DNA from: Mesostigma viride
Lineage: Eukaryota > Streptophyta > Mesostigmatophyceae > Mesostigmatales > Mesostigmataceae
NCBI GenBank assembly: GCA_009746045.1
Contig: RPFO01000819.1
Span: forward strand, 310,001 to 374,000
DNA: 64,000 bases
Direction of reading: 5' to 3'
A program made the position numbers and the translations under genes. Under the pieces are notes generated by a model, which was not told the origin of the DNA, made no database searches, and worked only from the letters and a program-made list of their open reading frames with translations. Positions 21,961 through 46,190 of this stretch are shown piece by piece. The first letter of the stretch is position 1; each line of letters starts with the position of its first letter.

Positions 21961-22876
21961 TTGGACGTTTGGAAACATGGCATGGCTAACGTAATGACTG
22001 ACTGCCGGTCTACTGGAAGGGGGCGGACATCTACGTCGCCCACAAGCCCTGGCAGGCGACCCCTGCCGCCCCCGCCACCCCAGCCACCCCAGCCTAGGGA
22101 ATATATAGCAGTAGTGTAGACTAGAAAGCTTAGTGATGTGGCCATGTATGCCTACGTGATAGGCCCACACCAGCCCTTGCAATAGCCGTAGCAATTTCGA
22201 GTCATGCTTTGCCCATGCAGGGAGTTACTCCCTGCTGAGAGGCCATGTGTACCCTAGCTATAGCCTAGCCACATACCTTCCACCCCATATGTCATGCAGG
22301 CCTTCTCTAGAGGCCCTCTCCTCAAGCCCCCCCTGGGTGCCTGTGCTTGTTTAGGAGGCATGAACCATCATGGAGGTGCAGGTGCACCTAGTGCACCCAG
22401 AGCAGGTGATAGTCGTACATCCTACACCTGCAGGTTGTCGCCCTGATTGTATTACAAACCCATAGATGCCCCTTTCTCAGGGCTATGTGTTACATATGCT
22501 CCCCACGGAGCTATGATTTTAATTAATTAATTAATTAATGACTGACTAGCTAGACCTTTTCAGTGGTTTCCCATTTGCGGGTATTTCCTCGTAAATGGTG
22601 GGAGAGCGATCACAGCAATTGTGCTTACCCCTAGACACTCCCAGTGGCTCGAAGCACACGCCCTGATCAAGCAAGCTGTTTCCGGCCCCACCGTCTAGGT
22701 CATCTAGTCGCTCTAAACGTAAGCCAGCCATCATTTCAATGCACAAGGCTACACATTTCCATCACCATTCATATTCATCATCCTGACCGACTCGAACACG
22801 CGGACAAGATAACGGCAGGCTCGAGCTGCCATGGTCCGGATTCTCCCGATTTCTGGCCTGCGCTGGTTGTCTCCTT
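21961..22876 (-). mobile_element. SINE-like repeat, copy B, split by a LINE-derived insertion
   Basis: Minus-strand parts 22876-22548 and 22003-21961 together make one 372-bp copy. The segment between them is bounded by TAATGACTGACT at 21992-22003 and 22536-22547. The uninterrupted copy C reads through this site with a single TAATGACTGACT (reverse complement at about 27980). Confidence 0.8.
22004..22535 (+). mobile_element. 5'-truncated ORF1-only LINE copy with a 12-bp target duplication
   Basis: It starts inside the ORF1 C-terminus (VYWKGADIYVAHKPW-like in a broken frame), passes at 22087 directly into the shared 3' UTR (AGGGAATATATAGCAGTAG, GGTGCACCTAGTGCACC, CCCCTTTCTCAGGGC), then the hairpin CTCCCCACGGAG and an (ATTA)n tail. 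The 12-bp flanking repeats fit target-primed reverse transcription. Confidence 0.85.
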
Positions 22877-22899
22877 GATATCTTGATCTAGAGGCACGC

Positions 22900-23225
22900 C
22901 TCTTATTGAATTTAAAGGTACCTCTTAATTCATCTCGGCCCCCGCCCTCTGAGAACTTGAGAATTGAGAACCAAAAGCCAGTTTTATACCTATTGCAATA
23001 ATACTAGTTTGATCACGACTCAATCCCACGCTTCAATCCCACGGCCAGTAAGGGGGAGCCACTTGATACACTCAGTACACCGCCTCTACACAGATCATTA
23101 ACAGGTACCCATGCCGTTTATATATGAGACAACCAGACTACATGTGCTTGTCATGATCATCCAAGAAGAAAAATCAGATATCAAAGCCCCCCCCGTTAAT
23201 CAGTGTCTAATATCCACAGTCTCAC
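22900..23225. other. 3' flank of the 348-aa minus-strand gene
   Basis: No coding sequence recognised. A polyadenylation region for the minus-strand gene should lie here; I see no unambiguous signal. Confidence 0.3.
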
Positions 23226-26200
23226 TTAGTACTCTTCCCGCCGAAAAGCCCGCTCCGCCGCGGCCGCCTGCTCCGCAGCCAACTTCTCCCTCTGCACCCT
23301 CTCCGCCTCCTCCCTCTCCCTCTGCACCCGCTCGGCTGCCTCCCGCTCCCTCTGCGCCTTCTCTGCGGCCTCCCTCTCCTTCTGTGCCCTCAGCTGCGCC
23401 TCCCTCTCGCGCATCGCCGCCTCCTCCCTCTCCATCTGCGCCCGCTGCGCCGCCGCCGCCTTTTGTGCCGCCGCGGTCGCCTCCAGCTTGCTCCGCTCGG
23501 CCTCCTCCTCCGCCATGCGTTGCTCCTCCGCCTGCCGGGCCGCACGGTTCCTCTCGCGCTCCTCGTAGGCCAGCTGCTCACGCCGGCGCAGCTCCTGCTG
23601 GAACCACTCCTCGCGGCGCTCGACCAGGCCACCCGCCGCGGCCACCTGGGCGGACACCTCGGCGGCGGAGCACGCTGCGTGGGGCAGAATAAGGAACAAT
23701 CAATGTGTTGTGATGGTTTTTTGGGGGGAAGGGGTGAGCAGGAGGGTCATGTGGCCGAGAGATGCCGGTCAGCTGACGGTAGGGATGGGACTGCCTGTCA
23801 GAACAAACGGAAGTGTACGAAGTAGACAACCACCGTAAGTAGGACAAACTGTTCCTGGACGCAGTGGGACAACTATTCCTGGCGTTCCAAAGTCGGGCAA
23901 TGACTAGAGCAGTTGTCTGAGAGGCTTATGTTCTTTCCAGGGGTTAGGTAATGCGGTGCCTACATATGTGGGGCATTTGATGCAGTCACTGGATGTACAC
24001 TGCCTGCTACGCTATACTGCGCAACATGGTGGGTTGGAAAAACATGTAAAAAACTTCTGCGGCAAATTGTTCACTATATCTTTATAGGGAACCATTTTTA
24101 TATATTCCTGTATGGCTGCAGGTAAGCTTTTTGCACCGTTCTATGAGTATGCAAACTACAGTGCTCCTGTTATAAAAGCAAGTGTTCAGTGGCAAAAAAA
24201 AAAAACTGTCTGATACAGCTCCCAGCACAAAGTGGCAAAATACTTCTGGCTATCAGAATGCCTGTCATTACAATCGGAAACTGCCTGTTCGTCAGATAAA
24301 CATATAGGTAAGCGATGCGATAATAGGCTGCCTTGCAAAGCCATAGCAACGCATCACTATGCCAAGCACGCGCATTGCTATGCCAAGCACTCCTCACTTC
24401 ACCACCTGACACAAACAATAACTTAACACCTGCCATGTGCTACATGGACGAGGTCTTGAAAAAGGAAGCCAGGGAACAACGGGAAAAGCAGGGGGGCCAT
24501 GATAATATAAATAGAAACACAGGCCTGCCATAATGATTAAGACAGACGGTCATGGGGAACAAGAACGGGCGGACGACCCTGCTATGCTGTAAAGGAAGAA
24601 AGCCCTCACCGGCGAAATATAAAAAGAAACACAGGCCTATTTTCAGGCCTATTTTCAGGCCTATTTTCAAGGCAGATTATACCACAGGCTTTTTCTTCCT
24701 TCTTATAAAAGAGGGGGGGAAAAAGGCCTTCGGGGACACAGACCTGAGGCCACCTCAGTGCAGAACCGGATGCCACGCGAAGACTCCTCCTCGTCGGGCA
24801 GCATAAACAACTCCTCCAGCTGAGGGCGGTACCCTGACAGCAGCTCCCCGCACTGCCTCTCCAGCGCGGACGTCGGCGGCTCGTGGTGCATCGCCAGCTC
24901 ATCGCAGATGTCACCCACACGGTTGCGGACCGAGTCCTCTGGGAAGCTTCCCTGTGACCTCGCGAACGGGTACTGGCGCGCCAGCTGGAGCTCAAGATTG
25001 TCAACGACCGCCAGGCACCCTGGAGGGGTGAGGGGAGGGGGGGGGGGGGCGAAAGAAGGGGGGGAGGAGGGTACGTGTGTGAGATGCAACCCGGATCATG
25101 GAAAAACCTTGTTATAGGTGATCACGCTGTTTACCCATCACTATTACCTACCTATCATCTACCTATTAGTCCTAGTCGTGTTATCATCCACCTGATAGTA
25201 GTATCAGGCCCGTTCTGCATACCGGGGGCCTGACACCCCCAATAATGACATCAACTTGCCCCCCCCTCTTTCGCCAGGGGATATATCCGGACCCAGTATA
25301 CAGGTAAAAATCGCAGGTATAAGCCGGCAAGTCAAGAGGGAGGGGAGTACAATCCCGTTTTGAAAGGTTTAGATGGCGACCCCCTGTGACCTTGAGAACG
25401 AGCCTAGTAATGTTTTTATATCATCCACTTGCATAATCTATGTTGGGGAAATGTATGCGGTGGCGGGATGTACCCCAGAGATGCAAGAGACAAGAGCAAG
25501 AGCAATTTTACATAGTATGTACATAGTATGGTATCTGCCATAGTCATGTTGCGGTGGCATGGGCTGCGAGATGACTTGAAAGGAGCATCCTGAGTGCCAT
25601 CTCTATACTGCCACTACATGGTAGTGCTGGCACAGTCTTATACCTACACGGTACCCACCAAAACAGCGACAACTCCACAAGACGCAGAAATATAAGAGCA
25701 ACACGACACGCCCGCGTTGGGCAGCGAAGACAACAGCCATCAAAGGCGAAATTGATGACAAGAGCAAGCACCACGCAGTGCACAGTTGGAGCCCACTGTA
25801 TAGGCCTCCACTGTGTAGGAGTAATGACTAGGAGCCACCAAAGTCACTGTGGGGCGACCATTCAACTCCCCCACGGGCAAATTAGGGGTTACACACGGAG
25901 GGCACCCAGAGACATCCGCTGCAGGCGCGCTAAAAAGTGGCTACCATTACATCGCGATGCCGTCATATATTTTGCATGTGGGCAACCAAGCCCCGAGAGC
26001 TGATTCACCTTTCGCCGATTCATGCCCCGACTAGGCCCACCCTGCGATCCTCAGCACTTCAATTAGCACACGATACATAGAGTGGTAATTAGATAATCGA
26101 TTACCAGCACAGGCCTGACATCGCGAGGACATTGCCACATCTTGGCATGTCCATAAGACATATGCTCATGCCGGCATGTGCTTATGGGGGCATGTGCCCA

Positions 26201-29200
26201 AGGGGTCATGTGCCTACGGGGGCATGTGCCTATGGGGGCATGTGCCTCTAGCTGTCCCTGGGCCAACATTATCGCATGCCAACCCCTTTTTGGGTCCCTT
26301 ACCCTGGCACTTGGGGGAGACACCGGGCACCTGGGCCACCTTGGCCGGTGGGCACACTGGTGATGAGCGCAGCAAAGGATGCCACACGAAGGAGGAGAAG
26401 AAATAGCAGATACAGTGTCTCAAGGTGTCAGCACCAAGCAAGTTGAAGCGGGCACACTGGCACTATGACGTGGGCAAATGACAGGGCAATAAGAAGGCGG
26501 TAGGGTCGAGAAGAAGAGGGTAGAAGAAGCAGGCAGACAAACAAAAACGGCAGCAGGCGCACAGTCGTTGTGAAGTCATCATTTTTACGAGTAGGGGCAA
26601 AAGCACGACCTGACTCCTGTGCGCGACATCACAGACAGGATCTACATCATTACAGACAAGATACGCAGGGTAGGCTCGGGCGTGCAGCGTAGATGACGCC
26701 CCCCTTTGTGGCTCATGGACTCCCGAGGCCACCCACATGCACCCTTTCCCGTCCACACCCGCCAGATGCAACTTGATGATCCGTATGCAAGTAAAAACGA
26801 GATCAAGAGCTGCGGTACAGACAGGACCTCAAAAGTGGGCAAAGCCAATGGCAGGACCTGGGGGAAGGACGAAGCAGGGGGGGAGGAAAGAATGGAGAAA
26901 GAATTGAGGAAGTAATGGAGTTAACTGCGACAACGGTTTCCTTCCTTGAAGGACATGATCCAGAATTGATTCCTCTACTTGAAGCAGCTGTCACAAGCGC
27001 AACATCTCAGCGGTGAGGCATATCATGCCCAACGGTTGAACAGTGGATATGCCTTGTCTTGCCATTCGTGGCGACTACCCTCCACCTCTCATGCCTCAAA
27101 ATCAGGCACACATAGACAAGAGGGATATACCTGCCAGTGCTCCGCTGCCATCCACTATCCATCCCGAGCCCCCACCAACTTCCTCCCCTCCAAGTGCCCA
27201 CCCCATCCATTCCCCCCCCAAACTATCCCACTGCCATCCATCCCACCACCATCCATCCCACCACCACCAAGCGCCCCCCCACCGTAAAGTGCCCCCCCCC
27301 AAAAAAAGTCCCCCACGCAGAAGCTTCACAGGGCACCCCTCCCTTTGCACTTGAAAATTGGATTTGCAAAAGTAGGCTGGTGAAGTAGGTTCGTTAAGTG
27401 GGCTGGTGAAGTATGCTGGTGAAGTCGGCTGGTGAAGCAGGCTGGTGAAGAGGGCTGGTGAAGTGGGCTGGTGAAGTAGGTTCGTAAAGTGGGCTAGCAA
27501 AACGGTAGTAGGACGGCAGAACCCTACCCCAGTTGATGGCCAAGGCGCATGGTGACCTGACCATGTCATGAGAGGAGGGCACAGGCTTGTCATGAGAAAA
27601 GACTGGTATGTCTGGCATGACGAATTGGAATCCGATACATCAAGGAGACAAGCAGTGCAGGCCAGAAATCGGGAGAATCCGGACCATGGTAGCTCGAGCC
27701 TGCCGTTATCTTGTCCGCGTTTTCGAGTCGTTCAGGATGATGAATATGAATGGTGATGGAAATGTGTAGCCTTGTGCATTGAAATTATGGCTGGCTTACG
27801 TTTAGAGCGACTAGATGACCTAGACGGTGGGGCTGAAAACAGCTTGCTTGATCAGGGCGTGTGTTTCGAGCCTAACTGGCCGGGAGTGTCCAGTGGTGAG
27901 CACAATTGCTGCGATCGCTCTCCCACCATTTACGAGGAAATACCCGCAAATGGAAAACCACTGAAAAGGTCTAGCTAGTCAGTCATTACGTTAGCCATGC
28001 CATGTTTCCAAACGTCCAAGAACCGATACATGCACACAGACACAAAATAGAAAGATGGGGTCTGAAGGGTTAGGGTCTCAACAATTAGGAGGTGTTTTCC
28101 TACGGTCTGCGCAAACAGGGTCTGCAAAATCAAAGGCAAACAGGGTCTGCCTACTAAGGCAAACAGGGTCTGCCCTTAGTAGGCCTGTCCAAACATCGCT
28201 CACCGACCACGTCATTTTCATTCAAAACAGAGCATTGCATCACCATGCTTTGACACCCCCCTGCTTGACATGTACCCCACTCCCGTCCTCAACCTCGCTC
28301 CCCCCCTCACCTTTCTCCGCCTCCACGCAGATGTGGTTCTTCATCTGATCCAGTGAGCGCAGAGCGCACAGGGCGCGGTGGGCACATGGCACATAGCAGA
28401 GTGGGCACAGGGCACATAGCAGAGTGCGCACATGGCACATAGCAGAGTGGGCACATGGCACATAGCAGAGTGGGCACAGGGCACATAGCAGAGTGGGCAC
28501 AGGGCACATAGCAGAGTGGGCACAGGGCACATAGCAGAGTGGGCACATGGCACATAGCAGAGTGGGCACAGGGAGGGGACGGATGCAAGAAGATACAGGG
28601 GTCGGATGCAAGAAGATGATCCCACGAGTCAGAAGCAAGCAAGGTTATCGATTGTCAGCTTGTCCAGTTTAAAGCGAGAAGGTGACCACGCGGAACAGCG
28701 GAGCAGATGATGATATGATGATCCCCCTTTGGAAGTGACAGGATGACCACGTGAGCGAGCGGAATACATGCGCGAGGGGCTTGCCTTGCAAAGCGCTGCG
28801 AATAGCAAGCGAGTCGGCCAAGCTGCCGGTCGGCATGTGTGGGGAACTACCATTCCCAAAGCAGCGGTCCCTGCATAGAGTGACTCCCGAGGGGGAGATA
28901 AACGAAAATTCCTGCTGGGGGAGAATGGAGATAAATAAAAATTCCTGCTGGGGGAGAATGGAGATAAATAAAAATTCCTGCTGGGGGAGGAAAAAAACAA
29001 TTCTGCACAATTTCTGTTGGGGGAGAAAAAAGACATTTCAAGGGTGGTTGGAATCCCAATTCTAGTTGCGCCTGTCCTGTCTCTCACCCTCCCCTTGCTG
29101 GCTGGCATGCCGAGACTCCCTACCCTGTGATGCTTCCAACAGGGGCACAGGAGCTTTATTGCCAAACCTGTTCCCATTATGCATGCTGAACATTCACCAA

Positions 29201-30986
29201 ATAGTCTTGCTTGTGTCTGTCCTGGTTTTCATACGTCTCACAGGTTAGTGGTTTTCATACGTCTCACAGGTAAGTGGTCGGCATGCTTAGGGATAGCTTC
29301 GGCATTATAGCGCTTGGAATGATATTATTAGCTCCGCGTTATATAGTACCTTAAACTAGCTCTTGCTCCAGCTCGTGGCCATTAGCTTGCGCTTTAGCCG
29401 ACGTCTTGAGCCTACCTTTCTTCTAGCATAAGCTAGGCGTGAGCCCACCTACAGTACTGCATGGTTGTATTGCACCCACAGTGTTGCGCCCCGGCACCCT
29501 GCTGTGGAGAGAGCGCTCTGTGGCCTGCCCACTTGTGGCAGTGAGAGAAGGTAGGGCGCCCTCCTTCCTCATGGTGTACAGGGGTTGAAGGTTCCTTTAC
29601 TTTGTATTGGCACCCACGTGACGCAGTCACATGTTAAACTATTAATTAATTAATTAATTAATTAATTAATTAAGTAATTAAGTAATTAAGTAATGCCTAC
29701 CACCCACCCAGTAGGCGTGCGCGTGTCCTTCCTGTCCCTTTCCCCTGCTCTGTGTCTCCCCTCTCGCGGGTTAGCGGTCGGCATGCCTACCACGTACCCA
29801 GTAGGCGTGCTTGAGCTCAGGCGAGGACCCCAGCCCCAGGAACGCGTTCACAAAATCGTCCTTCTTGCTCGCCACCAGCTGGCGGCAGCCACGGATGGCG
29901 TTGGCAGGGTAACCGTCCCAGCGCCCGTCCACGCACATCTGAAGCACCTTCTCAGCACGTGCCTGCCCAAGGCAACACACAAACACAGCAAGGACAAAGA
30001 GGGGGGCAAAGGAGGGAGCAGAAAGGGGGGAGTGCCTTAGGATGGCGCCTGGTCAGCGCAGCTGAAGCGATTCCTCAGCGCGCGCCAACGGGACGACATG
30101 TGAACAAAGGGGGGCAAACTACGCTCCATCAGAGCAAAGGGGAACAAAGGGGGCAACCAAGCGGGGGACAGAGGGGGGAATGAAGAGAGGAACAAAGGGA
30201 GGAGCACCATTTGATGGTGTCTAGTCAGGTGTTGGCACACACTTTGTCTGCGCATGCCTGGGGGCAGCGCGGCGAGAAAGGGGAGGGGAAAGGGGAGGAG
30301 AAAGGGGAGGAGAAAGGGGAGGAGAAAGGGGAGGAGAAAGGGGAGGAGAAAGGGGAGGAGAAAGGGGAGGAGAAAGGGGAGGAGAAAGGGGAGGAGAAAG
30401 GGGAGGAGAAAGGGGAGGAGAAAGGGGAGGAGAAAGGGGAGGAGAAAGGGGAGGAGAAAGGGGAGGAGAAAGGGGAGGAGAAAGGGGAAGAGTAAGGGGA
30501 GGAGAAAGGGGACGGCTTGGAAAGAGAGGAAAGTTTGGAAATGAAGGGAAAACTGGAAGGGGAGGTAGGGAGGAAGGGGAGGTGCCGGTAAGCAGCTTGC
30601 GATGTGCATGGTGTCGTGTCGTGCCGTCCGCCATCTTTTGCCGCCCATGATTAGACGTCATTAATAGACACGTGACTGCGTCACGATTAGACGTCATGGG
30701 GTGGGCCAAAGGGGGGATGGTGTAGCCGAGGGTGAGGCACTTTGCCAGATCACAAATGAGGAAATTCAACATCACCAATCTAGGGCCATGGGTGGGCAAC
30801 CTACAAACCTACCACGCCGGACCACGAAATAGGTAATAACGTATGACGGTACAACGCGCTTACCGTTAAGGCCTCGACGGAGACTGCCTTCGCCGCCCCG
30901 CTCTGTAAGTAGGCCGTCATGTCTTGAGTAAGCATCTCCGATATTAATTCACAGGCTGCAGATGGTCGCCACGCGAAACCAAACAT
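23226..30986 (-). CDS. Five-exon gene: possible saposin-like core with a charged coiled-coil tail (348 aa)
   Basis: Minus-strand exons: 30986-30864, 29962-29798, 28344-28311, 25019-24744 and 23674-23226 (TAA). Sites are GT-AG, phases agree (0, 0, 1, 1), and the sum is 1,047 nt. The last donor could instead be at 24754, but then the phase fails. Exon 1 starts MFGFAWRPSA; exon 2 has DGRWDGYPANAIRGC. Exons 3-4 carry six cysteines: HICVEAEKGCLAVVDNLELQ, DICDE, RQCGELLSGY, RFCTE and ACS, the spacing of a saposin-B or canopy-like fold, though no signal peptide is evident. Exon 5 (149 codons) is an E/R/A/Q-rich helix, probably a long coiled coil or single alpha-helix. It is divergent from the kinesin, with a 1.6-kb shared upstream region. 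Introns hold SINE, LINE-tail and minisatellite insertions. Function unknown. Confidence 0.65.
23700..24743. other. Intron 4 of the 348-aa gene
   Basis: About 1.07 kb between exons 4 and 5 (minus strand). It contains three tandem TTTCAGGCCTA-type units at 24640-24670. No further exon is required by phase. Confidence 0.45.
25020..27630. other. Intron 3 of the 348-aa gene, right of exon 4
   Basis: Repeat-rich non-coding DNA: a G-tract at 25031-25051, GGGGCATGTGCC-type units at 26180-26250, CCATCC/CCACC motifs at 27230-27290, and a 14-bp GGCTGGTGAAGTAG-type array at 27377-27495. Frames are short and proline- or alanine-biased. Confidence 0.4.
27641..28022 (+). mobile_element. SINE-like repeat, copy C (382 bp) with a 9-bp target duplication
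   Basis: CCGATACAT at 27632-27640 and 28023-28031 flanks a complete copy from CAAGGAGACAAGC to ACGTCCAAGAA. This copy defines the family ends. It lies in an intron of the minus-strand gene. Confidence 0.8.
28393..28575. repeat. 24-26-bp minisatellite (GGGCACATAGCAGAGTGGGC)
   Basis: About eight near-identical units, immediately upstream (minus sense) of exon 3 of the 348-aa gene. Frames through it are repeat peptides. Confidence 0.9.
28890..29040. repeat. 33-bp intronic repeat, about 3-4 units
   Basis: Units of GAGATAAATAAAAATTCCTG then CTGGGGGAGAATG, with the last unit diverged. Intronic. Confidence 0.85.
29611..29694 (+). mobile_element. Solo LINE 3' hairpin with a long (TTAA)n tail
   Basis: CACGTGAC, loop GCA, GTCACATG at 29615-29633 is followed by a tail of TTAA/TTAAG units to about 29691. 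It matches the LINE D terminus but has almost no LINE body upstream, so it is an extreme 5' truncation. Intron 2 of the 348-aa gene. Confidence 0.6.
30281..30512. repeat. 12-bp GGGGAGGAGAAA array
   Basis: About 18 units of a purine-only 12-mer in intron 1 of the 348-aa gene. The strand asymmetry makes it a candidate for triplex (H-DNA) formation. Confidence 0.93.
30662..30684 (-). mobile_element. 23-nt LINE terminus insertion with 13-bp target duplications
   Basis: GATTAGACGTCAT occurs at 30649-30661 and 30685-30697. Between them lies TAATAGACACGTGACTGCG then TCAC, which reversed is the LINE D 3' hairpin plus the start of its tail (compare 21544-21567). It sits in intron 1 of the 348-aa gene. 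Confidence 0.8.
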
Positions 30987-32618
30987 TCATAAACACATTG
31001 TCAGAACAAGCGACTCAGTTAGAAAGATAGACAAGCGTACTCCTGGCTAACGGCAGCAATAAAAACACTACGTGCTTCCCAGCGATATGGCTTCAACAAG
31101 TTAAGCCGAGCAATAAAAAACTGTAAGAGCGTCACTCGGTATAACTAACCTGTGCAGAGTGAATTGAGTGGTAAGGGCGCGGCTGCCTGCCCAGCCTGGC
31201 AAACACAGGACAGAACAAGCAAGGTCGCGATCAAAGGCCGCATCGTGGAGACTGCTTGCCACAATTATAAAGGCCGGTGTCTCTACTGCAGAGAAAGAAT
31301 TCCGACAAATGGTAAAAAGAAAGGGCACGCTGTGCTCAAGGCACCTTGTCGAATTATCTGTTCGCCCTAGTCTAGTATGTTCTCCGGACCGACCGGCGAC
31401 CTGACGCCCTTTAATTAGCTTTACCAGAAGGCGACAAGATAGAAATCGCCTGTCGCGACAGTCGCGTGAAGAGGTCCGAGGTGTCAGCTCCCATGCGGGG
31501 CGCGGCCCCCCAGCCCGCGTCGCTGCGCTGCCCACGTGGCGATAGTTTGAGTTTGTTGCCCACGCCGTTTGAGTTGCCGCTAATAACCCTGTCGGACCAC
31601 CGGCGCGGGAACAAACTCAACTCAACTCAACTCAACGCCGTTTGAGTTTATTCCCGCGCCGGTTCAGACGAAGGGATTACAGTTAGTTTTGGTACCTTAG
31701 GCAATCTCGGAGTTGAGTTGAGTTGAGTTTATTCCCGCGCCGTTCATTCTCGGCTGCACACGGCGGCGTGGGAAACAACAACAACAAATTTAATTAGGAT
31801 TCGCTGATACTCATTTCCCCTCTCACCTCTTTGGTCCATAATTGGCTAATAAAAATATACCCATTTCCCCGAAAAAACAACAACAACAACAACAACAACA
31901 ACTTGGGCAATATTAAGAACTAGAGATAGTAGTTTTCGGCCGTTTCCAAATTCTCTGCTAGCCCATGTCCGGCGTGGGCAACAACAACAACAACAACACA
32001 TAGTTGTGACTTGGTAGCCAGGCGTTGCGCGTTGGACAGCCCTGGCTCTTGCCCTGGATTTGAAGCACCCTAAAATAGTTTTCATTCAACCTGTGGCCAC
32101 TGGCCACTGGCCAGTAACATAACTGTGCATGCTTGCGAACCTCACGAAAAGCCCAGCGAGCGGACGAAGATATAGCAGCCATTTTTATGATCTGGCCAAG
32201 GCATAATTGGGCGCACGTCCGCCTAACAGGAGACACGCATTGTGAATTCCTTTTTGAACCTGAATAAACTGGTATGTTTACCTCGGCGGATGCATGGAAC
32301 AAGCCTAATCGGCACGAGTAGCCCGGTAAATTTGACACAGCAGCCTGCAAGATCATGGAATGCGCAGGCATCGACGATATCGCCTGACTATGGTGGATCG
32401 GTTGAGCACATGCTGCTTCAAAACTGCGTCATAAGAGTTTAGGATACCATCCACTTGGAAAGGATTCCCACCTCATTCGGAGAGTATCGTGCAATAGAAG
32501 TTCATGGGCAACCGCTAATATCTGGACTTGCCATGAGGCAGTATAATAGCCGACGTCGGCCAATTTGGCCACCAAGCTGCCATGAGCAAACCACATTGTT
32601 GACTGGCAAGCATTGAAT
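30987..32618. promoter_or_regulatory. Divergent upstream region between the 348-aa gene and the kinesin
   Basis: 1.63 kb. It holds three copies of a motif GTTGAG units plus TTCCCGCGCCG (about 31590-31620 reversed, 31638-31662, 31710-31745) and three (CAA)n tracts (31776, 31878, 31981). Promoters for both genes should lie here. No gene recognised. Confidence 0.45.
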
Positions 32619-45611
<12,993 letters not shown>

Positions 45612-46010
45612 ACGGAGCATAATCCAATGATGTGAATGTACAGAGAACTCTCATGGGTGGTGACCGAGTACCATGCAACTTTGGTTGGCGAAAAACGTTT
45701 TTACTGTTGGTGGAGCTTGGGTGATAAACTAGTTATCTGCTTGGACAAAGATTGCCAGGGAGGGACACATAGCCCTTACCCTGCTACTACAAGTTTCATG
45801 GTTGATAATATAGTAGTATTCACACTACCTTTAGCTCTTCATAATTATCACAACTTCTGCCGCCTGCATCAATAAGTCACGCGCTCCCGTTGCGCCATTG
45901 CGGAGCACAATAATAATACAGAATATTATGGTGCTTACCATCCCTGTTTTTTGCACACCGAGAAGGGGGGCAGAAACTCCTGTCTGCATATAGGTACAGT
46001 GGGCATACAT
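45612..46010. other. Kinesin 3' flank
   Basis: A CTCCCGTTGCGCCATTGCGG hairpin-like remnant of a retroelement 3' end is at 45885-45906. No gene seen. Confidence 0.35.
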
Positions 46011-46190
46011 ATGCGCCGGCTCCGGGAGGACCGCCTGGACCTGGAGGGCCAGGGGGCCCCTTGGTCGGCGCGGATCGACCTGGACGTCGTACTGGCGCCA
46101 ACGCCTTTCGGTAGCGCTTACCCGGGCTATGGCTGACATCTTGCTCCGCCGGACGCGGGCTGACTTTGCAGCGCAGCACGGTTATTAGGC
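46010..46190 (+). pseudogene. Retroelement C-terminal fragment (same family as 59100-60425)
   Basis: EDRLDLEGQGAPWSARIDLD, then in a shifted frame a match to RLSPIALTRTVADALFRRTR at 60330-60400. It is a short 5'-truncated copy ending in TAG or TTA near 46187. Confidence 0.55.

Noticed and set aside
30037-30799. LLPF, SPPL and KGRR repeat frames
   Set aside because: 12-bp purine array inside an intron of the 348-aa gene.
31101-31535. 144-codon minus-strand frame upstream of the 348-aa gene
   Set aside because: No start context, biased composition and no recognisable domain; lies in the divergent promoter region.
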